The translations under genes and the position numbers were made by a program. Source: Hominenteromicrobium sp964531265 (GTDB taxonomy: Bacteria > Bacillota > Clostridia > Oscillospirales > Acutalibacteraceae). Taken from it: a stretch of 64,000 nucleotides of DNA. The notes below the pieces were generated by a model. That model was not told where the DNA came from and did no database searches. It saw nothing but the letters and a program-made list of their open reading frames with translations. The stretch covers positions 99,276-163,275 of the forward strand of contig CAZHDW010000002.1 in the NCBI GenBank assembly GCA_964531265.1, given 5' to 3'. This document shows, piece after piece, positions 36,274 to 44,072 of this stretch; the first letter of the stretch is position 1; each line of letters opens with the position of its first letter.

Positions 36274-37158
36274 TTACTTTCTGGTCTTGTCGACAAGTCC
36301 CGTAAGATATCTGCCGACATCATGCAGGTACTTAGCTCCGGTGGGCACAAAGTCATTATCCATCTTGCTGAAGAAAATATCCGCCTCAAAGGTGAAATCG
36401 CCCTTATAGCCTATTTCTCCGAGTGCCTTGGTTATCTCCTGCCAGTTCATTTTCCCGGAGAACGGCTCCACATGCGCATCCGATATATAATCATTGTCAT
36501 GTACATGCAGTGCGCTGATGTGCTCGCTGCCCATCTCACGTATCATATTCTCAGCCTCAACGCCCACCAGACCGCAATGGCCCAGATCCAGACAGCCGAC
36601 GATCCACGGGCTTGCGATATCATCAAGATATCTGTTGAATTCCGCCGCTCTGGAGCAGGTGTCGTGGATGATGTATCCGCGCTTTGCGTCCCTCTGCCAC
36701 ATATTTTCGGTGGCGACCTTGATGCCGTATTCCTCGCAATAGGGTATGAAAGAACGATAGTAGTTGACATTCATATCATGCAGTTTTTCTTCGTTCCCCT
36801 CATATCTCATGTGGTGCAGCGGATGCACCACTATGATCTTTACGCCTATTCTTGCAGCAAGCCTTATGGCACGAGTAATGGTCGGGAAAATATGATTCTT
36901 GAAATTATCCTCATCATCCCAATTTTTAAATACGAACGGCGCATGTGCCTGATTGAACACAACAGAGCATTCCTCTGCCACGTCACGCAGATGATCCACA
37001 TACTTATCCGCGGCATCGGTGTGCAGGATATGCTCCGCACCGCTCATGCCGAACATGGAGTAATCGATGGCATCAAAGCCGGCAGCGGCAAGTATGCGCA
37101 CCGTCTGTTCATCACCGAATTTCTGACCAAGTATATCAGTTTGTGTTGAAAGCAGCAT
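36274..37158 (-). CDS. sugar phosphate isomerase/epimerase (xylose isomerase-like TIM barrel)
   Basis: The 294-residue protein is a TIM barrel of the AP_endonuc_2 family: AAAGFDAIDYSMFG near residue 29, NQAHAPF near 94, VATENMW with the metal-binding Glu near 150, CLDLGHCGLVG near 190, LHVHDNDYISDAHVEP near 222 and FTFEADIF near 260. The Glu/Asp/His set for a divalent metal is complete. It probably isomerises a ketose or inositol-type substrate in the cytoplasm. It is 24 bases downstream of the glycerol-1-phosphate dehydrogenase gene and probably co-transcribed. Confidence 0.85.
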   Translation of the reverse strand: MLLSTQTDILGQKFGDEQTVRILAAAGFDAIDYSMFGMSGAEHILHTDAADKYVDHLRDVAEECSVVFNQAHAPFVFKNWDDEDNFKNHIFPTITRAIRLAARIGVKIIVVHPLHHMRYEGNEEKLHDMNVNYYRSFIPYCEEYGIKVATENMWQRDAKRGYIIHDTCSRAAEFNRYLDDIASPWIVGCLDLGHCGLVGVEAENMIREMGSEHISALHVHDNDYISDAHVEPFSGKMNWQEITKALGEIGYKGDFTFEADIFFSKMDNDFVPTGAKYLHDVGRYLTGLVDKTRK

Positions 37159-37182
37159 AAAGTCTCACCTCATTATTATAAA

Positions 37183-38352
37183 TCAGCCGTAAAAGCGCTC
37201 TGTGAGCACATCGGCAAACTTTTCAAGCAGCCCCTCCTTATCGAGGAATCTCAAAATAGTATATCTTTCGCGTATTTCCATGGCATGCAACACACTTCTG
37301 TGGAAAAGCTCCTTTGATATGCCGAGCTCCTTCGGATCGGCACAGGCATTCGCCGCACGCTGGCAGTCGATGATGTGCTCCTTATCCGGCAGAACAAAGC
37401 CATCCGGCAAATACTGCTCGGCCATTTCATAGAGGGATGCGGATATCACGGCGCCGACGCCAACGGAATTACCGTGCAGCGGATGCTCCTCGCCATGGCT
37501 GAGTGCATCGACCTCCCAATAGTGGGAGAAATGATGCTCAGAGCCGGAGGCCGGGCGTGACACACCTACAAGGCCGATAGCAATACCGGAAAGTATAAGT
37601 GCCTCGGTCACTCTGCGCACTGCCTCCTCATCATGCTTTCGGAGACCCTCTGCGTTCTCCACGCAGCGCTCAACAGCACGCTCCACCAGTGCAACCACCT
37701 CATCACAGTAGTACTCGCCATTGATATCCCTTGCAAGCCTCCAGTCGGCCAGAGCCGTGTACTTTCCGATTATATCACCGAAGCCCGCCGTAAGCATGGT
37801 CATAGGTGCATCCTTCATAATGGAGGTATCCGCAATTATTGCCGCAGGATAAACCGCAGGGAGTGTGATCTTCATTCCGTCGAGAATGAGCGGAGAAACC
37901 GTTGAGGCATAGCCGTCCATTGATGGAGCTGTAGCTACGATGATATACGGCCTGTTCGTCCTGGAGCTGAGCAGACGCGCCGTGTCATTAAGACTTCCCG
38001 AGCCCACCGCAATGATTATGTCGTCCTCCATGTTCATATGTGCAAGTGCGGAGCCGGCTACATATTCATTCGGAACAAGGGGTTTTTCCGAGCGGAACAC
38101 ACGGCTGTTGCACGGAATACCGGCTTCGGCAAGAAGCGCCTCCACCCTTTCTCCCGCAACGGCATAGGTGTTATTATCGGCAATCATAAACGCACGTGAG
38201 CCGCCGAGCTCGCGAATAACCTCTGGCAGCTTTACGATGCAGCCGCTCTCGATGAGTATCTTCTTAATATCAACACTGTGCGTTCTTCCGCAGGAGCACG
38301 GATAGCTGAGTCCGGCAAAGTCCGCAGGTGCAAGATCAATCAATTTTCCCAT
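37183..38352 (-). CDS. sn-glycerol-1-phosphate dehydrogenase (AraM/EgsA-like)
   Basis: The 389-residue protein belongs to the iron-containing alcohol dehydrogenase fold. It has the N-terminal CSCGRTHSVDIKKILIESG, the dinucleotide stretch AVGSGSLNDTARLLS near residue 115, ATAPSMDGYAS near 140, TAGFGDIIGKYTA near 184 with the metal Asp, and GSEHHFSHYWE near 265 with metal His residues. Bacterial AraM reduces dihydroxyacetone phosphate to sn-glycerol-1-phosphate, the stereoisomer used in archaeal lipids and in heptaprenylglyceryl phosphate. The gene has its own promoter and leads the pair with the isomerase. Confidence 0.88.
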   Translation of the reverse strand: MGKLIDLAPADFAGLSYPCSCGRTHSVDIKKILIESGCIVKLPEVIRELGGSRAFMIADNNTYAVAGERVEALLAEAGIPCNSRVFRSEKPLVPNEYVAGSALAHMNMEDDIIIAVGSGSLNDTARLLSSRTNRPYIIVATAPSMDGYASTVSPLILDGMKITLPAVYPAAIIADTSIMKDAPMTMLTAGFGDIIGKYTALADWRLARDINGEYYCDEVVALVERAVERCVENAEGLRKHDEEAVRRVTEALILSGIAIGLVGVSRPASGSEHHFSHYWEVDALSHGEEHPLHGNSVGVGAVISASLYEMAEQYLPDGFVLPDKEHIIDCQRAANACADPKELGISKELFHRSVLHAMEIRERYTILRFLDKEGLLEKFADVLTERFYG

Positions 38353-38387
38353 AACAGGCTCCTCCTTGATTTATCGATTTCACATGG

Positions 38388-38416
38388 ATTATACCACCGA
38401 TAAAGCTTATTTTCAA
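38388..38416 (-). promoter_or_regulatory. promoter of the glycerol-1-phosphate dehydrogenase gene
   Basis: TTGAAA and TATAAT on the minus strand are 17 bases apart, 35 bases upstream of the start. Confidence 0.7.
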
Positions 38417-38455
38417 TCTAAATTGACAAGCTTACCGGAGCAATTTCGCTTGAAT

Positions 38456-38860
38456 TTACTGAACCTGCCTGCCGGAATACTGAACATGCGCCAGCTTCCA
38501 CTCGCCCTGCTCCCTGACATACACCTGTGTTTCAAGTCCGCCAAGCGCGAATGGTTCTCCGCTTTCACGGCGAGTGCAGTCCGTGACATATTCGAAGACT
38601 ACAACAGCAGTGTCATCCGTAAGTTTTCTGACCTCGGCTGTCTTTGATATCAGCTCTATTTTACTGTAGGCCTTCTGTATTCTGCCGATGATGAATTCAT
38701 CGTATATCGCGTCCGTACCGACAAAGCAATTGCTCTGCAAAATCAGAACATTCTCGCCGCTCGACCATATCGGGTAGAAATCCTCCCTCTTCTGCGTGTT
38801 GACGCAGCGCTTGTATTGCTCGAGCATCTCAAGTATTTTAGCATCCTCATTCCACTGCAT
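38456..38860 (-). CDS. NTF2-like (SnoaL/ketosteroid isomerase-type) small protein
   Basis: The 134-residue protein shows the NTF2-like pattern: an N-terminal helix (AKILEMLEQYKRCVN), strands with EDFYPIWSS, a FVGTDAIYDEFI segment, then strands VFEYVTDCTRR and TQVYVREQGEWKLAHVQYS. This fold serves as small enzymes or binding proteins; function unknown. I start at ATG 38860, after GAAAGGGA; the frame is open for 100 codons further upstream, but a promoter at 38891-38919 and a terminator at 39006-39031 lie inside that extension. Confidence 0.8.
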   Translation of the reverse strand: MQWNEDAKILEMLEQYKRCVNTQKREDFYPIWSSGENVLILQSNCFVGTDAIYDEFIIGRIQKAYSKIELISKTAEVRKLTDDTAVVVFEYVTDCTRRESGEPFALGGLETQVYVREQGEWKLAHVQYSGRQVQ

Positions 38861-38890
38861 GATAATTTCCCTTTCAGGTATCTGCTTTAG

Positions 38891-38919
38891 ATTATAGCCG
38901 TAGCTCTGCAATTTGTAAA
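38891..38919 (-). promoter_or_regulatory. promoter of the NTF2-like gene
   Basis: TTTACA and TATAAT on the minus strand are 17 bases apart, 30 bases upstream of ATG 38860. Confidence 0.7.
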
Positions 38920-39005
38920 GAAGGCACATCAAGGTAACTGTGATCGCGACCCTAACAGTAACCTGCGGTGACAGCTCTCCCAGAGGGAAAGCCGAGCAAA
39001 AAAAC

Positions 39006-39031
39006 GGAGCGTATCGATGACGATACGCTCC
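39006..39031 (-). terminator. terminator after the PQ-loop gene (end of the Hdr-Frd transcript)
   Basis: An 11-bp perfect stem (GGAGCGTATCG with its complement, loop of 4) is followed by seven T residues on the minus strand. Confidence 0.9.
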
Positions 39032-39080
39032 ACAAACGGTTCTGCAAATATCTGCCAAACAGCAGCTTTTGACCGAAAAA

Positions 39081-39404
39081 TTATTTTGCCTGTGCGTCTC
39101 TTTCCTTATCGAGCTTGGAGTTACGAACATAGAGAAGCATGTCGATGGTGATCTCGATGAAGTTGAGGACATAGAATACCCAGCTCAGGTAGAAGATCGG
39201 ACCACTCTTGCCGATAGCAAAGCACTGGATGCTCTTCATTACGATACCTGCAATATAGCCGATCCAGATGAACAGCTCAAACTGGAGGCTCTTGCCCTTA
39301 GCTGTTTTGGACTTTACAGACTTGTAAATTGACAGCGGCCATGAAAGACCAAAGCAGAGGATCATTACGGTTTCAAGAATTTCAGCAAACATTTCAAAAG
39401 TCAT
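39081..39404 (-). CDS. small PQ-loop membrane protein (SemiSWEET-like)
   Basis: The 107-residue protein has three membrane segments (about 5-22, 42-60, 66-90) and a PQ-loop-like opening (GLSWPLSIYKSVKSKTAKGKSLQFE) as in SemiSWEETs, though the Pro-Gln pair itself reads as Trp-Pro here. SemiSWEETs dimerise to pass sugars; other PQ-loop proteins move amino acids. It follows the fumarase beta gene by 81 bases, after a modest hairpin, on the same strand and before a strong terminator, so it may be the last gene of the big operon. Transported compound unknown. Confidence 0.75.
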   Translation of the reverse strand: MTFEMFAEILETVMILCFGLSWPLSIYKSVKSKTAKGKSLQFELFIWIGYIAGIVMKSIQCFAIGKSGPIFYLSWVFYVLNFIEITIDMLLYVRNSKLDKERDAQAK

Positions 39405-39448
39405 GGTATATACTCCCTTAAACTAAATAGCATGTTTTATTCGCAGGT

Positions 39449-39474
39449 AAGGGACAGCGCGACGGCTGCCCCTT
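39449..39474 (-). terminator. hairpin between fumarase beta and PQ-loop genes
   Basis: AAGGGGCAGC and GCTGTCCCTT on the minus strand pair around six bases (one G-T pair). There is no T run, so it may protect the upstream message or only partly terminate. Confidence 0.45.
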
Positions 39475-39485
39475 GCCTTAAATGA

Positions 39486-40046
39486 TTATTTATTGTGCTG
39501 TGCAAGATATGCTGCGCGGCCCTCTTCATAGAGATTGTTGCCCTCGCTGTCGATAATAACGACAAGCGGCATATCCTCAACATAGAGCTTTCTGAGAGCC
39601 TCGGCACCGAGGTCTTCGAAAGCGATGAGCTCTGCGCTCTTAATGGACTTTGCAAGCAGTGCGCCTGCGCCGCCGATAGCACCGAAGTAAACACCGTTGT
39701 ATTTCTTCATTGCCTCAACGACCTCGGGCAGACGTGCGCCCTTACCAATCATGCCTCTTGCGCCGACGGACATCATTGTCGGTGCATATGCATCCATACG
39801 GCCGCTTGTTGTCGGGCCGGCGGAGCCGATAACCTGACCCGGCTTAGCCGGTGTCGGGCCAACATAGTAGATAGTTGCATCCTTCGGGTCGAACGGGATA
39901 TCCTCGCCTCTTGCAAGTGCCTCGCACATTCTCTTGTGGCCGGCATCGCGTGAAGTGTAGATAGTACCTGTCAGCAGAACGCTATCACCAGCGTGCAGTG
40001 TCTTTGCAAGCTCCGGAGTAAGCGGGAGTGTAATCTTCTTTTCCAT
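39486..40046 (-). CDS. fumarate hydratase class I, beta subunit
   Basis: The 186-residue protein is the C-terminal (beta) half of class I Fe-S fumarase/tartrate dehydratase: GDSVLLTGTIYTSRDAGHKR near residue 20, GPTTSGRMDAYAP near 77, GKGARLPEV and GGAGALLAKSIKSAE. The alpha and beta genes are one base apart. The enzyme interconverts malate and fumarate, the substrate of the fumarate reductase encoded just upstream in the same operon. Confidence 0.94.
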   Translation of the reverse strand: MEKKITLPLTPELAKTLHAGDSVLLTGTIYTSRDAGHKRMCEALARGEDIPFDPKDATIYYVGPTPAKPGQVIGSAGPTTSGRMDAYAPTMMSVGARGMIGKGARLPEVVEAMKKYNGVYFGAIGGAGALLAKSIKSAELIAFEDLGAEALRKLYVEDMPLVVIIDSEGNNLYEEGRAAYLAQHNK

Positions 40047-40047
40047 T

Positions 40048-40890
40048 TTAGAGCACCTCCGACTTATGACGTGTTACATGGCAGTTGATATTGACTGCGC
40101 ACGGCATACCGGCAATATGTGTCGGCATGGTCTCAATGTTGAGGCCGATAGCCGTTGTCTTGCCGCCAAAGCCCTGCGGGCCAATGCCAAGCTGATTGAT
40201 CTTCTCGAGCATTTCCTTTTCAAGGTCTGCATAGAACTGATTGGGGTTCTCGGAATCCAGCGGACGCATGAGAGCCTTCTTAGCCAGCAGAGCAGCCTTA
40301 TCGAAGGTACCGCCGATGCCAACGCCGACTACCATCGGCGGGCAGGGGTTCGGGCCGGCTGTCTCAACAACCTCAAGGATGAAATCCTTGATGCCCTGAA
40401 GACCTGCGGACGGCTTGAACATGCGAATCTGGCTCATGTTCTCGCTGCCGAAGCCCTTGGGACCGACTGTTATCTTGATCTGCTCACCCGGCACGATCTC
40501 TGTGTAGAGCATAGCCGGTGTGTTATCACCCGTATTGCCGCGAAGCACCGGGTCTTTAACAACAGACTTTCTCAGGTAGCCCTTGTCATAGCCGCGGCGT
40601 ACGCCCTCATTGACAGCCTCTGCAAGATCGCCGCCAACAATGTGAACGTCCTGGCCGATTTCAAGGAAAACGCATGCCATGCCGGTATCCTGGCAAATCG
40701 GCAGGTTCTCGTTATCGGCTATCTCAAAGTTCTCGATGATATTGTCAAGAACGCCGCATGCGATATCGCCGTCCTCACAGGCACGGCAATTGCGTATTGC
40801 GCACTTAACATCCTCGGGAAGATGATTATTTGCATCGATGCAAAGTCTCTCGACAACATCGATTATCTGATCAACATGAATTTCACGCAT
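40048..40890 (-). CDS. fumarate hydratase class I, alpha subunit (4Fe-4S)
   Basis: The 280-residue alpha subunit has LPICQDTGMACVF near residue 63 with a cluster cysteine, TGDNTPAMLYTEIVPG near 118, KGFGSENMSQIRM, and GPNPCPPMVVGVGIGG near 192, and ends in AVNINCHVTRH. The three cluster cysteines are present. It forms the oxygen-sensitive 4Fe-4S dehydratase with the beta subunit. It lies 11 bases after the flavoprotein gene, which couples production of fumarate to its reduction. Confidence 0.94.
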   Translation of the reverse strand: MREIHVDQIIDVVERLCIDANNHLPEDVKCAIRNCRACEDGDIACGVLDNIIENFEIADNENLPICQDTGMACVFLEIGQDVHIVGGDLAEAVNEGVRRGYDKGYLRKSVVKDPVLRGNTGDNTPAMLYTEIVPGEQIKITVGPKGFGSENMSQIRMFKPSAGLQGIKDFILEVVETAGPNPCPPMVVGVGIGGTFDKAALLAKKALMRPLDSENPNQFYADLEKEMLEKINQLGIGPQGFGGKTTAIGLNIETMPTHIAGMPCAVNINCHVTRHKSEVL

Positions 40891-40901
40891 AGCTCTTCTC
40901 C

Positions 40902-42503
40902 TTATCTCTCGTGACGTGCATACTTCGGCAGCAGCAGCGGGGATACGTCGTCAGAGACGATACCTGCCTTATCAAGCTCCTCAGCATACTGTGTGAGATG
41001 ATCGAGGTTCATCTTGCCAAGCTCAACTTCCTTAGCCTTAGCTGCAGCAGCCTTACCTGCATTACGGCCGAAGACGATGATATCGAGCAGGGAGTTACCC
41101 ATAAGACGGTTACGGCCATGGATGCCGCCAACTGCCTCACCTGCAACGAGCAGGTTATCGATAGCCTTTGTGAAGCCATCGCCGCCGATCTCCAGACCAC
41201 CGTTCTGATAGTGGAGTGTCGGGTAAACGAGTATCGGCTGCTTTCTCATATCGATGTCATAGTTCAGGTACATACGGAGCATAGCCGGGATGCGCTTTTC
41301 GATAGTGCCCTCTCCGCCGATCATTTCGATCATCGGAGTATCCAGCCAAACACCGCTGCCAAGCGGAGTTGTAACGCCCTTGTTTCTGTCTGTGCACTCA
41401 CGGATGATGGATGCAGCAGCAACGTCACGTGTCTCGAGCGGATGCATGAATGCCTCGCCGTCAACGTTTACGAGCATTGCACCGAGAGAACGAACCTTCT
41501 CTGTAACAAGTGCACCGAAGATCTGGGACGGATATGCAACACCTGTCGGATGATACTGAATTGTATCCTGATACAGAAGCGGTGCGCCAGCGCGGTAGCC
41601 GAGGATAAGTCCGTCAGCGGTTGCGCCGTAGTGGTTGGATGTCGGGAAGTTCTGGTAGTGCAGACGTCCTGCACCGCCTGTTGCGATGATAACGGTCTTA
41701 GCACGTGCTACGAGGTAATCGCCTGTCTCCATGTTGAGGAGAACAGCGCCTGCTACCTGGCCCTTATCGTCCTTTATAAGCTCAACTGCGGATGTGAACT
41801 CGATGACCGGGATACCGCGGTTGATGACCTCATCGCGAACTGTACGCATGATCTCTGCGCCGCTGTAGTCCTTGCAGGCATGCATACGCTTTCTGGAAGT
41901 ACCGCCGCCATGTGTGGTTACCATGTCGCCGTCCTCTGTCTTGTCGAACATAACGCCAAGCTCGTTAAGCCACTTGATAGCATCGGGGGCTTCCATAACG
42001 AGGCGGCGGAGAAGCTCCGGACGTGCAGCGAAATGGCCGCCACCAAAGGCATCAAGATAGTGCTGTACCGGGGAATCGTTCGGCTTGTCGGCAGCCTGAA
42101 TGCCGCCCTCAGCCATCATTGTGTTGGCATCGCCGATACGCAGCTTTGTAACGATCATAACCTTTGCGCCTGCGTTATCAGCTTCGATAGCTGCGGATGC
42201 ACCTGCACCGCCGCCGCCGATAACGAGAACATCGGTATCAAAATCGATCTTATCGAGGTCGATATCAACGCCGAGGATACGGCTGTTGGAGTGAAGCAGA
42301 TGACCGAGCTCCTTCGGAACCTTCTCACCCTTGTTCGGACCGACCTTAATTGTATCAAAGCCGTCCTCTCTGTAGTCGGGATGGTATGCCTTAAGAAGGG
42401 CATCCTTTTCCTCTGCTGTCATTCGTCTGGGCTCCATGCCCATACGCTCCTGTCTGGTTGCTTCAACCTTAGCAACGGACTCAAGCATTTCCGGTGTAAA
42501 CAT
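40902..42503 (-). CDS. frdA: fumarate reductase flavoprotein (soluble, TfrA-like)
   Basis: The 533-residue protein has an unusual ~85-residue N-terminal extension, then the FAD loop VLVIGGGGAGASAAIEA (93-109), substrate-site motifs YHPTGV, ETRDVAAAS (the proton-shuttle Arg), TLHYQNGGLEI, and HGRNRLMGNSLLDIIVFGR. At the place where E. coli FrdA/SdhA have the covalent-flavin His (S-H-T-x-A-A-E-G-G), this protein has Asn127 (A-N-T-M-M-A-E-G-G), so FAD should be non-covalent as in L-aspartate oxidase and archaeal thiol:fumarate reductase. No membrane-anchor gene is present in the operon. It should reduce fumarate to succinate in the cytoplasm. Confidence 0.9.
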   Translation of the reverse strand: MFTPEMLESVAKVEATRQERMGMEPRRMTAEEKDALLKAYHPDYREDGFDTIKVGPNKGEKVPKELGHLLHSNSRILGVDIDLDKIDFDTDVLVIGGGGAGASAAIEADNAGAKVMIVTKLRIGDANTMMAEGGIQAADKPNDSPVQHYLDAFGGGHFAARPELLRRLVMEAPDAIKWLNELGVMFDKTEDGDMVTTHGGGTSRKRMHACKDYSGAEIMRTVRDEVINRGIPVIEFTSAVELIKDDKGQVAGAVLLNMETGDYLVARAKTVIIATGGAGRLHYQNFPTSNHYGATADGLILGYRAGAPLLYQDTIQYHPTGVAYPSQIFGALVTEKVRSLGAMLVNVDGEAFMHPLETRDVAAASIIRECTDRNKGVTTPLGSGVWLDTPMIEMIGGEGTIEKRIPAMLRMYLNYDIDMRKQPILVYPTLHYQNGGLEIGGDGFTKAIDNLLVAGEAVGGIHGRNRLMGNSLLDIIVFGRNAGKAAAAKAKEVELGKMNLDHLTQYAEELDKAGIVSDDVSPLLLPKYARHER

Positions 42504-42518
42504 ATTGCGTGCCCTCCC

Positions 42519-43193
42519 TTACTTCTCGATCTCTCTGTTGTTGTAAAGCTCCTGCATCTCGGTGATCGGCTTCTGCATGATCTGCTCGATCAGCTCATCA
42601 TATGCGCCGGAGTTGATCTCCTCAACGCGGTTCTTAAGATGCTCTGTCTCCGGAGCAATGTACTTACCGGTGAGACGGCGTGCAAGCAGACCGACCATCG
42701 GATGAGAAATACCTGCCGGGCAGCGAACGGAGCAGCAGCCGCAGCTTACGCAGTCAAAGGAAGCCTCAGCGCACTTTTCGAACTCGCCGCGCTGTGCATA
42801 TGCGATGTACTGCATAACATCGAGGCCCTGTGTACATGCCTTTGTGCAGGCATTGCAGCCGATGCAGCTGTAGATTTCGGGATAGAGCTCCATCATAACC
42901 TTCTGGTTCGGCTTTATCTCCTCTATATCGTATGTACGCTTGTCCGTCGGGAAGAACGGAATGCTTGCTACATACATACCCTCCTGTACCTGTGTCTGGC
43001 AGGCAAGGCAGGTCTTAAGTTCATTCTGGCCCTTGATGCGGTAGATAGTTGCACATGCACCGCAGAAGCCATGGCGGCAGCCGCAGCCTCTCTTCAGCTC
43101 ATAACCGGCATATTCCATCGCGGTCATGATGGTCAGATCGGCCGGCACACTGTAGTGCTTGCCGAAAAAGTATACATTAACCATGTTTTCCAT
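42519..43193 (-). CDS. frdB: fumarate reductase iron-sulfur subunit
   Basis: The 224-residue protein has a 2Fe-2S ferredoxin domain (CGCRHGFCGAC, Cys39/44/47 with Cys62) and two 4Fe-4S-type motifs (CIGCNACTKAC 110-120; CVSCGCCSVRC 148-158). It passes electrons to the flavoprotein encoded 15 bases downstream. Unlike archaeal TfrB it has no fused CCG domains, but a separate HdrB with them is in the operon. I start at ATG 43193, eight bases after AAGGGTGG; a GTG 12 bases upstream is less well placed. Confidence 0.9.
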   Translation of the reverse strand: MENMVNVYFFGKHYSVPADLTIMTAMEYAGYELKRGCGCRHGFCGACATIYRIKGQNELKTCLACQTQVQEGMYVASIPFFPTDKRTYDIEEIKPNQKVMMELYPEIYSCIGCNACTKACTQGLDVMQYIAYAQRGEFEKCAEASFDCVSCGCCSVRCPAGISHPMVGLLARRLTGKYIAPETEHLKNRVEEINSGAYDELIEQIMQKPITEMQELYNNREIEK

Positions 43194-43211
43194 TTGAGTG
43201 ACCACCCTTTC

Positions 43212-44072
43212 TTAATACTCGTCCGGAAGTTCATCCACTTCATCGCAGCGGAACACCGGGCCATCTTTGCAGACGTATTTGGAGCCTATGTTGCAGCGGC
43301 CGCATTTGCCGATACCGCACTTCATGCGCAGCTCCAGTGTTGTATAGACCTGTTTCTTGGAGAAGCCCATTTCGCCGAGTGCTCCAAGGCAGAACTTGAT
43401 CATGATAGGCGGGCCGCAAACGAGGCCCACACGATCCGGCGTGAAAGCAAGCTCCTTGAGGTAATTCGGAACAAAGCCGACATGGCCGTCCCAGCCCTCC
43501 TGCTCGCGGTCGATGGTCAGATAAACATTCACGCCCTCGGTCTTCATCCAAACTTCCTGGATCTCCTTAAGCTGAACGAGATCATCCTTAGATCTTGAAC
43601 CGTAAACGATGTCGACTGTGCCATAGTTTTCGCGGTTATCGAGAACATAGTTGATAACGGAACGAAGCGGAGCCAGACCGATACCGCCGGCTACAAACAG
43701 AAGATTCTTACCCTTGAGCTCTGTTTCCACCGGGAAAGCGTTTCCGTAAGGGCCGCGAACGGTTATTTCATCGCCAACCTCGAGGGAGTGGAGATAATCT
43801 GTAAGTATGCCACACTTCTTGATACTGAATTCCTGATATTCCTTGTTTGTCGGAGAGGATGTTATGGAGAACATACCCTCGCTGACGCCCGGTACGCATA
43901 CCATTGCGCACTGGCCGGGCATATGCTCAAACAGCTTGCCGCCCTCCGGAGCGTTGACTCTGAAGGTCTTAACGTCCGGTGTTTCCTGACGGATATCGGT
44001 GATAACGCCGACCTGCGGAATAAGAACATCCTTTACATAACCCGGATGGCAGGTGCATTCATGCTGACTCAT
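43212..44072 (-). CDS. flxA: FlxA-type FAD/NAD(P)H oxidoreductase subunit
   Basis: The 286-residue protein is a ferredoxin-NADP reductase-type flavoprotein: MFSITSSPTNKEY for FAD (near residue 88), GPYGNAFP, the NAD loop FVAGGIGLAPLRS near 130, CGPPIMIK near 220, and a C-terminal 2Fe-2S cysteine set CGIGKCGRCNIGSKYVC. This is the FlxA/AsrB/PyrK type that takes electrons from NADH. With the HdrABC genes upstream it matches the Flx-Hdr layout. Its start overlaps the upstream gene's stop by four bases. Confidence 0.88.
   Translation of the reverse strand: MSQHECTCHPGYVKDVLIPQVGVITDIRQETPDVKTFRVNAPEGGKLFEHMPGQCAMVCVPGVSEGMFSITSSPTNKEYQEFSIKKCGILTDYLHSLEVGDEITVRGPYGNAFPVETELKGKNLLFVAGGIGLAPLRSVINYVLDNRENYGTVDIVYGSRSKDDLVQLKEIQEVWMKTEGVNVYLTIDREQEGWDGHVGFVPNYLKELAFTPDRVGLVCGPPIMIKFCLGALGEMGFSKKQVYTTLELRMKCGIGKCGRCNIGSKYVCKDGPVFRCDEVDELPDEY

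Noticed and set aside
38861..39172. Upstream extension of the NTF2-like protein
   Set aside because: The extra stretch crosses a perfect terminator and holds a TTTACA-17-TATAAT promoter; the ribosome site points to ATG 38860.
40911..43598. Very long plus-strand open frame (895 codons) opposite the fumarate reductase genes
   Set aside because: It is the mirror frame of four well-supported genes with strong family motifs; its translation is Cys/Leu/His-rich without any domain. The long frame opposite hdrA (46497-48515) is rejected for the same reason.
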